Part shown: piece by piece, positions 45,411 to 52,849 of the stretch
Numbering within the stretch: position 1 is the first letter of the stretch
Layout of the letters: every line of letters begins with the position of its first letter
DNA from: Clostridiales bacterium
GTDB lineage: Bacteria; Bacillota; Clostridia; Lachnospirales; Lachnospiraceae
Assembly (NCBI GenBank): GCA_023663185.1
Contig: JAMPHY010000009.1
Coordinates: 63,751 to 127,750 of the forward strand
Length of the DNA stretch: 64,000 nucleotides
Reading direction: 5' to 3'
Notes under the pieces: model-generated
Told to the model about the DNA's origin: nothing
Databases searched by the model: none
What the model saw: the letters and a program-made list of their open reading frames with translations, nothing else
Translations under genes and position numbers: made by a program

Positions 45411-45983
45411 ATGGATTCTATTTTGAGCAAAGTCCAAAAAGAATATGGATATTCAGATTATGAGATTAAGCTGATAAAATTTTCTCTGACCGGAATTTTT
45501 TATGATTTGAGTAAGACGTTAATATTTATGGTTTACTTCTATGCCACAGGCAAATTTATAGAGTTTATCTTCGCCGCAGTTCCACTTATACTGCTGCGAA
45601 CCAAAACAGGCGGAATACATTTAAAGAAATATTGGTCGTGTTTCCTATTCTCACTTGCCTATTTCCTTGCAGTTATATATGTACTGCCAGCACTAATCAC
45701 AGTACACCCACTGGCTGTGTATGCAATCCTATTAGTATGTGCGATTATGGATTATATGCTTGGACCTAACACCCTAAGCAAAAGACCTGCACCAGCAGAA
45801 GATTTTATTAAGAAAGCAAAGATACAAAGTTTTCAGGTGGTATTTATTGTAGCAGTATTATTTTTTATCTTTCCTAATGTTCCTTATCTTATTGTTAGTT
45901 TTTGGACTGTTGTGTTGCATACAGTTCAATTATCTATAGTGAAATTATTAAAGGAGGTGAAGTATCATGAAGAATTGGCTTAG
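45411..45983 (+). CDS. agrB: AgrB-like peptide-processing membrane protease
   Basis: This 190-residue polytopic protein has about six hydrophobic segments. The catalytic pair of AgrB is intact: His70 in KTGGIHL and Cys77 in YWSCFLF, seven residues apart as His77 and Cys84 are in Staphylococcus aureus AgrB. AgrB cuts the C-terminal tail of AgrD and closes the (thio)lactone ring. The start has GGAAGGGAG. Its last 17 nt overlap the agrD gene, whose AAGGAGGTGA lies inside agrB, so the two are translated together. The neighbouring histidine kinases and LytTR regulators complete an agr-type quorum-sensing set. Confidence 0.92.
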   Translation: MDSILSKVQKEYGYSDYEIKLIKFSLTGIFYDLSKTLIFMVYFYATGKFIEFIFAAVPLILLRTKTGGIHLKKYWSCFLFSLAYFLAVIYVLPALITVHPLAVYAILLVCAIMDYMLGPNTLSKRPAPAEDFIKKAKIQSFQVVFIVAVLFFIFPNVPYLIVSFWTVVLHTVQLSIVKLLKEVKYHEELA

Positions 45984-46095
45984 GAAGAATATGGCTACTA
46001 TTTGTAGTCTTTGTCTTGGATATACAGTATGGTATCGTATTGGCACATTTAGTCATTTTCTTTTTGGAGAACCAGATTTTCCGGTTGAAGACTAA
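45967..46095 (+). CDS. agrD: AgrD-like cyclic autoinducer precursor with Ser ring residue
   Basis: This 42-residue peptide is coded just after agrB, overlapping it by 17 nt, with a near-perfect AAGGAGGTGA 6 nt before the ATG. The N-terminus is basic (MKNWLRKN) and amphipathic. The C-terminus GEPDFPVED at 34-42 matches the conserved acidic tail of AgrD (xEPxxPxE). Counting five residues back from the cut site before G34 gives the ring S29-H-F-L-F33. The ring-closing residue is therefore Ser, implying a lactone rather than a thiolactone. Cys13 and Cys16 lie too far upstream for the usual ring. Ser-type autoinducers are known in Staphylococcus intermedius. The gene is short and easily missed by standard gene calling. 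Confidence 0.88.
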   Translation: MKNWLRKNMATICSLCLGYTVWYRIGTFSHFLFGEPDFPVED

Positions 46096-46106
46096 GCAAA
46101 CCTCCC

Positions 46107-46150
46107 AAAGAGGCAGGAATCGTCTTTATGATTTCTGCCTCTTTTCTTTT
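46107..46150. terminator. terminator shared by agrBD and the convergent kinase gene
   Basis: AAAGAGGCAGGAAT (46107-46120) pairs with ATTTCTGCCTCTTT (46131-46144) with one wobble, around a 10-nt loop. TTTTCTTTT follows on the plus strand. It lies 11 nt after agrD and overlaps the last codons of the kinase gene on the minus strand. Confidence 0.85.
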
Positions 46151-47436
46151 GGTATTACCACGGTAAAGATAAGACAATTCTCACCGCCTCGTTTTTCATT
46201 ACTTACAATAATATTTCCGTTTCTCTCATGTACAAGCCGTTTCAATTTGGACAGACCAATTCCACGTCCTTTTCCTTTACTACTGTATCCGTTCTCAAAG
46301 AAACGCGCTGTCATATCATCTTCATAATAAGCACTGGTATTGGCTACCACCAATTCTATATTTCTCTCTGTATCTTTGATGGAGAAAAATATTTTCTTAA
46401 TAGGATTGCTACCTTCCGTATCTGCGTCAACATTAGTCAACGCTTCTATAGCATTATCAGTCAGAATACCCATCATTTCTACCAGTTCATATTCCGGCAC
46501 AACTAAGGTTTCTTTCTTAATCTCAATTTCATATTCTACCTCAATACATTTACTTTCTGCTTCCTGTATCTTACTATACATAAAGCCAGCAATCAACGGA
46601 TTTCCTGACGCAAGCACTAATTTCGTCTTTTCATTCTGCTCGATTACATATCCGCAGTATTCTTTCTGTTTCTCTGTCAATTCCTCATAGTTATCTGTAG
46701 TATATATCATGCTTAGTATAGCATTAATATGGTTCTTCATATCATGTTGCCGCTCTCTGACAAGCATAATCAACTTATCATATGCTTCGTAATACAGACT
46801 GTTCATTTCCAACTGCGCTTTTCTCTTTTCCGCTTCGACTCTAGATTTCTGCCATTCATATATAACAAATAGAAATAATAAAATGAAATATATCATTTGA
46901 ACATATATTTCTTTCAATATTGCCCCTTCTTCTCTCATTTGATAGAAGTTTAATATAAGTCCACACAAAATCAGAATTGAAACTCCCACAATCAATTTAT
47001 CTCTTTTAATAAAAAAATCCGACAATTTCTTTATATTTATTTTACGACTACATAATATAATAACTAATAAACTTATCGTATTAATTATTAATTCATTAAT
47101 ATCTATATTCTCGTATTTTACATAGAACAAACTATATGAAGGTAAAAACAACATCAATTGTAAAACTGCAACAACCATTGCCGCAATAAAGCAATTTACT
47201 ACAGTAAGCTTAATGCTTTCTCTATAACACAGCATTCCATATACAAACATGCAAATATAGCTTAGTGAAATAAGATATTCAGGAAAACCATATTGGTCGA
47301 TACCTACCATTAAAAACATATCTAGAATTATATAAACCACAAGATAAATATCAATTTTAAGCTTCTTCCCAAATAATTCAGCCAGGCAATATAAGTAAGC
47401 AAATAATTCTATAATAATTAGAATGTCACTAATCAT
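46126..47436 (-). CDS. GHKL-domain sensor histidine kinase, second AgrC-like
   Basis: This 436-residue protein has about six membrane helices (roughly 1-195) and a linker of charged helix (EWQKSRVEAEKRKAQLEMN). The phosphoacceptor segment ERQHDMKNHINAI is the classic AgrC form. The GHKL ATPase domain has N-box GILTDNAIEAL and G-box GRGIGLSKL. Its HDMKNH motif is closer to AgrC than that of the other kinase in this island. It converges on agrBD with 30 nt between stop codons. The two LytTR regulators lie upstream on the same strand, beyond the second palindromic element. It is the best candidate receptor for the peptide. Confidence 0.88.
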   Translation of the reverse strand: MISDILIIIELFAYLYCLAELFGKKLKIDIYLVVYIILDMFLMVGIDQYGFPEYLISLSYICMFVYGMLCYRESIKLTVVNCFIAAMVVAVLQLMLFLPSYSLFYVKYENIDINELIINTISLLVIILCSRKINIKKLSDFFIKRDKLIVGVSILILCGLILNFYQMREEGAILKEIYVQMIYFILLFLFVIYEWQKSRVEAEKRKAQLEMNSLYYEAYDKLIMLVRERQHDMKNHINAILSMIYTTDNYEELTEKQKEYCGYVIEQNEKTKLVLASGNPLIAGFMYSKIQEAESKCIEVEYEIEIKKETLVVPEYELVEMMGILTDNAIEALTNVDADTEGSNPIKKIFFSIKDTERNIELVVANTSAYYEDDMTARFFENGYSSKGKGRGIGLSKLKRLVHERNGNIIVSNEKRGGENCLIFTVVIPKEKRQKS

Positions 47437-47593
47437 ATCTTCCGTACCTCAAATACTTTATAACATTTCAACTCTCAAAAACATAAACCTAATGTCCTTT
47501 ATTCCCACACGAGCAACAAGCCAAGTGGCTGCCTGCAGACATTTGGCGACTGTTGCGGGGTATTTAACTTAAAAAGTCCTTGCCCCGTTACCA

Positions 47594-47798
47594 TTCACAA
47601 CTTTTGGGCGGCATGGACTCATATGCTTCCTCTTGAGGTCCTTGCAAAACGCCGGTACTTAGTGAAAAAGCTGCTTTTTAAGCTTTTGAACTTAGTACCG
47701 CTGCGTAACAATAAGAATGTCCGCGCAGCGTGGCATTCGTTTGTTTATACACTGGAGCGAGAGCGTGCCTCAAGAGGAAGCATATGAGTCCATGCCGC
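47594..47798. repeat. nested palindromic repeat element, copy 2 with perfect 31-bp arms
   Basis: Outer arms 47608-47638 and 47768-47798 are perfectly complementary over 31 nt. Inside, CGCCGGTACTTAG (47650-47662) pairs with CTTAGTACCGCTGCG (47691-47705). A further small stem lies between them, and a 40-50 nt insert at about 47706-47753 is absent from copy 1. Blocks such as GGAGCGAGAGCGTGC (47754-47768) match copy 1 on the opposite strand. It fills most of the 368-nt gap between the kinase start and the response regulator stop. The right arm ends 6 nt before that stop. No coding potential is seen. Confidence 0.85.
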
Positions 47799-47804
47799 AT
47801 TATA

Positions 47805-48524
47805 TCACATCATTTCATTCAAAAACTTATGCTTAAACGCACTCCCAAACTCAATCATTTCCTTAACATCTTTCAGTTGCACATACTTATTGACAACATC
47901 AATCTTATCTATGTAATCCGTATTAATTATATGAAACCTACTACATTGCACAAATTTATCCGAACCCAGTTCTTCCAATATTTTCTTAATAGGCTTATAA
48001 GGAAGGCTAAGATTTCCATTAGTACAATGAACAATCTGTCCCGCTCTGCTGTTCTCTATATAGAGAATATCCGAAATCTGCTTTTTATACAAAATCCCGT
48101 CTTTGCGGAAGAATATACTCTGAGGTTCACTGTCATTTGCAGGAAAATCAAGCGCTTCGGCAATAACCTCAGATACCTTCTTCACATCATACGGTTTCTC
48201 AACGTAATAATAACAATGAAGATCACTATATGCGTATAATTCAGGATCTTCTAGTGCAGTAGTGAATATTATAGGAGTGTACTTATACTTCTTAAATGTG
48301 CGAATATACTTGGCAAAACTCATTCCCGATACATCGCTGGGATTGGAAGTATTTAAAACAATATCCAGCATAAACAAGTCGATATTGTTTTTCATCGCCA
48401 AAAGAGTTGCCTCTTCCTCGTTAGAAGCTGTTTTTATCTCCACATCATTTCTGACATTCTCTATTATTTTGACAAGCATATCCCTGCTTCTAATGTTATC
48501 TTCTACAATAAGAACCGTTTTCAT
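47805..48524 (-). CDS. LytTR-type response regulator
   Basis: This 239-residue protein has a receiver domain (about 1-125) with acidic VEDN, phosphoacceptor Asp in LFMLDIVL near residue 54, and the Lys in YYVEKPYD. A LytTR DNA-binding domain follows (about 140-238, ISDILYIENSRAGQIVHC, LPYKPIKKILEEL, FVQCSRFHIINTDYIDKID). LytTR regulators pair with AgrC-type kinases and bind direct repeats upstream of target promoters. The gene lies 24 nt after the other regulator, so the two form one unit. Its receiver has a longer loop after the Asp (NTSNPSDVSG) than AgrA, so it is the more divergent of the pair. Confidence 0.9.
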   Translation of the reverse strand: MKTVLIVEDNIRSRDMLVKIIENVRNDVEIKTASNEEEATLLAMKNNIDLFMLDIVLNTSNPSDVSGMSFAKYIRTFKKYKYTPIIFTTALEDPELYAYSDLHCYYYVEKPYDVKKVSEVIAEALDFPANDSEPQSIFFRKDGILYKKQISDILYIENSRAGQIVHCTNGNLSLPYKPIKKILEELGSDKFVQCSRFHIINTDYIDKIDVVNKYVQLKDVKEMIEFGSAFKHKFLNEMM

Positions 48525-48548
48525 ACTGTAAATCTCTTTCTGTTAGTC

Positions 48549-49283
48549 CTATAAAATGTATCTTACGCAGGCTGCCCTAAAGGATTTCTCTTTAGACCTG
48601 CTTATGCTTAAGCGCATGCCGTTTTTCAGCTCCAATTCATGTGTATCCCATTGTTTCAGATAATGGCAGTTCACCAAATAACTGTTATGTGGGACAGCAA
48701 ATCCAAATACGCATAACTGCTCATACAGTTCTTTAATCTTTTCCCTGACATTAATAACCGTTATTTCATCAGGAATATCATAATAGTGAATATTGCTTCC
48801 GTTCTTGGCAATTTCTATATACAGAATCTTGTCCACATCAAGAGGTATCATGCTTTTGCCTTTAGTAACCATAATCTTATTTTTCTCTTGACGCCTGTAC
48901 ATCTCCTGCACTGTTTCGAGCAGACTTTTCCTTAACTCTCTCTTCTGTTCTTTGCGTATATAACGATAAGGAGTGCACTTAAAGTCCGACGTCTTCGGCG
49001 TGGTTTTATCCGTGCAGAATACCAGCAGTCCGTCTTTATTCAGTTTTCGATATTCTTTGGCAATTTCCCTGCCGCTTCTACCGGGGAGCATAATATCCAT
49101 TATCACCAGATTATATCTGCTCACGCTTGCCTTGAGCAAATCCTCGCCGTTATTAAACATGGATATTTTAAAATCTCCCTGTTTCAGTTCGCCCTCAAGC
49201 AGAATATCTCTTATCTCGCGTGCGCTTTTCCTTTCATCGTCACAAATTGCAATCCATAATAATTCTTCACCTGTGTAATACAT
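48549..49283 (-). CDS. LytTR-type response regulator, AgrA-like
   Basis: The ATG at 49283 is chosen, 9 nt after AAGAGG; an upstream ATG at 49292 touches the site. The 244-residue protein has a receiver domain with IAICDDE, phosphoacceptor Asp in LVIMDIMLPG and Lys in YRYIRKEQ. A LytTR domain (about 135-242) contains DVDKILYIEIAKNG, FAVPHNSYLVNCHYLKQWD and ELKNGMRLSISRS. This is the AgrA/VirR plan. It is the first gene of a regulator pair and is divergent from the first XRE gene. It is the most likely partner of one of the two kinases here. Confidence 0.9.
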   Translation of the reverse strand: MYYTGEELLWIAICDDERKSAREIRDILLEGELKQGDFKISMFNNGEDLLKASVSRYNLVIMDIMLPGRSGREIAKEYRKLNKDGLLVFCTDKTTPKTSDFKCTPYRYIRKEQKRELRKSLLETVQEMYRRQEKNKIMVTKGKSMIPLDVDKILYIEIAKNGSNIHYYDIPDEITVINVREKIKELYEQLCVFGFAVPHNSYLVNCHYLKQWDTHELELKNGMRLSISRSKEKSFRAACVRYIL

Positions 49284-49410
49284 AATCTTCATCCTCTTAT
49301 AGTCTTTCTCTTTATTTTACATCATTAACTATGTTTATTTTCTATTTACAACATAGTATGGTAGTTATTTTCATTTTATTACACTTTACAGTATTTCATC
49401 AAACAACAAC

Positions 49411-49439
49411 TTGTTGTGTGGTAATATCTGTAACAACAA
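49411..49439 (+). promoter_or_regulatory. operator-like inverted repeat around the -10 box of XRE gene 1
   Basis: TTGTTGTGTG starts at 49411 and ACAACAA ends at 49439. Between them lies the -10-like TAATAT (49422-49427). ACAACAACTTGTTGT at 49404-49418 is itself a palindrome. The same 10-mer and the same right half-site recur before XRE gene 2, so the two small regulators are probably controlled alike, perhaps by themselves. Confidence 0.5.
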
Positions 49440-49487
49440 ACGCAATTATTATGTGTATTTTTCGCACTAAAATCAGAAAATAAGCTT

Positions 49488-49835
49488 ATGAAAACATTAA
49501 ACACCATTTTAAGAGATTTAAGGGAAGATAACGATTATAAACAGGAAACAGTCGCCAAATATCTGGGCGTATCACAGCAGACTTATTCTAATTATGAAAA
49601 CGGCAGGCGTGAAATTCCCATTGAGGCGGTCAAGAAATTGTCTGTACTGTATAAGGTAAGCACCGACTATCTTTTACGTTCAGACACCTCATATCTTGGC
49701 AGCGTAGATATGCAGGCAACATATATCGATAATATTACAATGCACGATATTGTCTATGATTTGCAGTCGCTGGGCGAGGCAGACCGTAAGAATCTTGTAA
49801 AATATATAAAGTTTCTACATCAGGAGTCAGACTGA
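49488..49835 (+). CDS. XRE-family transcriptional regulator 1
   Basis: This 115-residue protein has an N-terminal helix-turn-helix of the Cro/C1 type at about 5-62: LRDLREDNDYKQETVAKYLG, SQQTYSNYENGRREIP and LSVLYKVSTDYLL. A short C-terminal helical part (about 75-115, MHDIVYDLQSLGEADRKNL) probably dimerises. It is a close paralogue of the next gene and has the same length. The gene lies divergent to the LytTR pair. Its promoter region carries the TTGTTGTGTG operator-like repeat. Target genes are unknown; autoregulation and control of the agr island are inferred only. Confidence 0.88.
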   Translation: MKTLNTILRDLREDNDYKQETVAKYLGVSQQTYSNYENGRREIPIEAVKKLSVLYKVSTDYLLRSDTSYLGSVDMQATYIDNITMHDIVYDLQSLGEADRKNLVKYIKFLHQESD

Positions 49836-49901
49836 TATACATTCGTATGTTTGTTTTTTCTTTTTATCAACATCAATACGTTGTAAAGCCTTGTTTTCAA
49901 T

Positions 49902-49931
49902 TTGTTGTGTGTTATCTTAGTTTTACAACAA
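49902..49931 (+). promoter_or_regulatory. operator-like inverted repeat before XRE gene 2
   Basis: TTGTTGTGTG (49902-49911) and ACAACAA (49925-49931) repeat the arrangement seen before XRE gene 1, with half-site distances of 23 and 22 nt. A -10-like TATCTT (49913-49918) lies between them. The match over two separate promoters supports a shared regulator. Confidence 0.5.
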
Positions 49932-49980
49932 GTTGACTTATATCAAACATATATTTAAGAAAGAAGCAAGGTCGCAAGTT

Positions 49981-50325
49981 ATGAAACAAATACATGAGTT
50001 TATGCGTGAACTGAGGGAACAACAGGGTTATACTCAGGAGTATATTGCCAAATACTTAGGCATCACGCAGCAGACATACTCAAATTATGAATTAGGAATC
50101 CGCGAAGTTCCTCTACATCATATTGTAAGGCTGTCTCACTTTTATCAGGTAAGTACGGATTATTTGCTGGGAATTAAAAATCCATACTCAGGCAATCTCA
50201 ATCTGTCGCAGGAGTATTTCGACGGTATCTCTTTGCATGACTTTATCTATAATATCCAGCAGTTTGATACGGAAAAAAGAAAAAGTCTCGCTCAATTTGT
50301 ACGTTTCCTGAACAGTCAGGAATAG
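49981..50325 (+). CDS. XRE-family transcriptional regulator 2
   Basis: The ATG at 49981 is chosen; an in-frame TTG at 49933 lies inside the operator repeat and has no ribosome binding site. The 114-residue protein has the same plan as its neighbour: helix-turn-helix with LREQQGYTQEYIAKYLG, TQQTYSNYELGIREVP and LSHFYQVSTDYLLG, then a C-terminal helical part with LHDFIYNIQQFDTEKRKSL. The pair arose by tandem duplication. It ends 4 nt before the convergent polymerase-like gene. The two proteins differ most in the middle recognition-helix flank and the linker, so they may share sites or form heterodimers. Confidence 0.87.
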   Translation: MKQIHEFMRELREQQGYTQEYIAKYLGITQQTYSNYELGIREVPLHHIVRLSHFYQVSTDYLLGIKNPYSGNLNLSQEYFDGISLHDFIYNIQQFDTEKRKSLAQFVRFLNSQE

Positions 50326-50329
50326 CGTC

Positions 50330-52831
50330 TCACACCTTATCAACCATATTATAGGACTTGCCGCGCGCATCGCAAATAAGCGGCGCCAATGCAAGCAGCA
50401 TGCCAAACGCAAGCGGATTGCACGGGTGGAAAATCCACTCTGTTAGTCCGGCGCCTGCAAAGGCGATTGTCAAAGTAAACGGAAGCAGACTGCATATTCT
50501 GTCTTCTTTTCTTCTATTGTAATAAATCACAGCCCGTATCAGTGTATATATTATAAATAGTATAAAGATAATCCCTGTCGGAATGCCGTGGTCGTATGCC
50601 GCCTGAATATAGGTATTGTGCGCATGAACATTTCCCACGCTGCCATCCTCACTCATAAGGTCCATTTCGTCATGCCCTGTCATATTCAGATTAGATATAT
50701 AAAGTTTAAACAGATCTAGTCTGCCGCTTGAATATTCTCCTATGTTATCATTTTCAGGAATTTCATTTTCTCCATCAGAAATCATCGCGCCCGATGTCTC
50801 TGTTGATACTATGAGCATAGCATAACTATCCTCAGCTTTGGGTTCATAGGGCACAATACATTTATCCTCCGGTATCCCCAGAACCTTATTCTCAAAAATC
50901 TGGGCAAATCTCCTGATAGTTATATAATATCTTGAATCAGTATCTCTTTTTTCTTTAATTTCATCAGGAATCCACTCAATCTCAAACATCTCCGGTTTGG
51001 CAACCACCGCCGGTACAACGCGCTGCATGGTAAAGACCGCTGGAAAGCTTATGATAAACGAGGCGATAAGCATTGCCGCCAGCGGTAAAAAGGTTCGCGC
51101 TTTATAACGCCTGCATACGCATACAAGCGGAAACACAGTAATCATTGTCAAAATGATTGCAAGATAACCGGTCCGCGACAGTGTAAGCATAAGGTAAACT
51201 AAAGAAACTCCAAATATTGTCAATTCTTTCCAGATATTTGAAAACCGTTTTTCTTTATGGTATGCCTGAACCAGTTTAACAAACGCGGCGCCTATTACCA
51301 ATGACAGATATTCCGCAGAAATCGTTACCGTATGAAATACAAACGAATACCGCGTCTGGTTATAGAATAAATACGGTCTATGCAGCAGGCAATAACCAAG
51401 CATTACCAAAAAGTGAAGCAATATACCGTTGCAGATATTTTGAAGAAGTCTCTCTCTCTTATCCCACGCCGCCATTCGCAAATAGTAAACGGAAAAAACA
51501 CATGCCAGATATATAGGCCAATCTCTAGTATTGCGGAATATAATCAATAATGCAAAAGCAAGCGCTACAATAATCCCATACCACGAAAGTCCTCTGACCT
51601 GCCTGCGCAGCAGAATTAAAACAGTATTAATAATAACAATACCTACAATTACAATCGCATATGTGATAAGCTGCAAAATCTTCATTTCATCTTCTGTTTC
51701 GACATTAGCCATCTGCGCATTGTAGTATAAATATCCGCCGATAGCAGCTATTATAATATATATAAAATTAATACGGTTAAAAATTTCTTTCCGCTTATAT
51801 GTCACTATAATTGACAGTCCAAAATAAACTAACATCTCAAGATAGGCAATCGTATGATGATTTTCATACAGCGCATTCATATAATGAACTGACGCCTGAA
51901 CTGTCAAAGCAAAAAATATTGCCTGAAGATAGTCTGTCCAGTTTTCACGCAGTCTTGACAGCCCCATATCGTTGCTTTTATGACGTCTGATATGATTTAT
52001 ACCATATAATAAAATTCCAGCTGTAATCAAAATTCCGGCATAGTAAAAAACAACGTCCAGCGCATTAAAAAGAACATCATTATCCGTACCTGCTGAAAAC
52101 ATATTTAGCGGCCATATTGCCACTAGACATACCACGGCGCAGACAATAACTATAGGAGTTAAAACCCTTTTCCAAACCATTTCCACTGTGAGTAGACAAT
52201 TTTTTTCAGAATACTTTTCATAATGTTTCTTTGCTAAGAAGGAAATAAGCAAACCGAGTAATATAATCGCTGCATAAAACGCAAATGCTTTACCTTTTCC
52301 AAAAGGAAGCTCGTAGTCATATTCCGTGATGATATTACTGCCCCTGACTTCCGCCCCGCAATAAAACAGCTGACCGTTGTATGTTGTGCCGGATGCTGCC
52401 GTATCCTCATATGCTACATAAAATTCCTCAGAAATACCCTGTATCATATAGCAGTATTCTCTGCCTGCTTCCACGTCCTGATTAAGTTCTATCGCATATA
52501 ATCCGGGCAGCTCTTTTGTATCTTCAACAATAACGTTTTTATCCATAATGGGATTATAATCGGCGTCGAAAAGAATAAATCTAAATTCTCCGCCTGGGTT
52601 TTCATTTAGCAGATAAATTTTGATATCTGCCAAATGACTGTATGGCGCAACAAATCTCTGCGCCGCCAGATTATCGTCTTTTATAGCCTCCGAGCGCGCA
52701 GAAATCTCCTGATTGCTTACTACAACAGGCTTTTCGGTCACGAAGCGAGTCGGTCTAAGTATTAAAATGCAGCAAATTACAATCCAGACCACTCCGCAGA
52801 TGGCTTGATATTTATTAATAATTTTATCCAT
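50330..52831 (-). CDS. O-antigen polymerase/ligase-like membrane protein
   Basis: This 833-residue protein has one N-terminal membrane helix, then an extracytoplasmic beta-rich domain (about 35-180, LADIKIYLLNENPGGEFRF). About twelve more membrane helices follow. The Wzy/WaaL-type signature is a long external loop between helices, ending in HAHNTYIQAAYDHGIPTG. Such enzymes join lipid-linked glycans end to end or to an acceptor. The added beta domain is similar to those on other Lachnospiraceae polymerases. The gene ends 4 nt from the convergent XRE gene and is last in the unit. With an ABC exporter also coded here, its exact role (polymerase or ligase) is open. Confidence 0.75.
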   Translation of the reverse strand: MDKIINKYQAICGVVWIVICCILILRPTRFVTEKPVVVSNQEISARSEAIKDDNLAAQRFVAPYSHLADIKIYLLNENPGGEFRFILFDADYNPIMDKNVIVEDTKELPGLYAIELNQDVEAGREYCYMIQGISEEFYVAYEDTAASGTTYNGQLFYCGAEVRGSNIITEYDYELPFGKGKAFAFYAAIILLGLLISFLAKKHYEKYSEKNCLLTVEMVWKRVLTPIVIVCAVVCLVAIWPLNMFSAGTDNDVLFNALDVVFYYAGILITAGILLYGINHIRRHKSNDMGLSRLRENWTDYLQAIFFALTVQASVHYMNALYENHHTIAYLEMLVYFGLSIIVTYKRKEIFNRINFIYIIIAAIGGYLYYNAQMANVETEDEMKILQLITYAIVIVGIVIINTVLILLRRQVRGLSWYGIIVALAFALLIIFRNTRDWPIYLACVFSVYYLRMAAWDKRERLLQNICNGILLHFLVMLGYCLLHRPYLFYNQTRYSFVFHTVTISAEYLSLVIGAAFVKLVQAYHKEKRFSNIWKELTIFGVSLVYLMLTLSRTGYLAIILTMITVFPLVCVCRRYKARTFLPLAAMLIASFIISFPAVFTMQRVVPAVVAKPEMFEIEWIPDEIKEKRDTDSRYYITIRRFAQIFENKVLGIPEDKCIVPYEPKAEDSYAMLIVSTETSGAMISDGENEIPENDNIGEYSSGRLDLFKLYISNLNMTGHDEMDLMSEDGSVGNVHAHNTYIQAAYDHGIPTGIIFILFIIYTLIRAVIYYNRRKEDRICSLLPFTLTIAFAGAGLTEWIFHPCNPLAFGMLLALAPLICDARGKSYNMVDKV

Positions 52832-52849
52832 TCTTATATAATCCCTTTT

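Noticed and set aside
43565-47798. Composite transposon with IS ends
   Set aside because: No transposase gene lies in or next to the repeats, so only a MITE-like or structured element can be supported.
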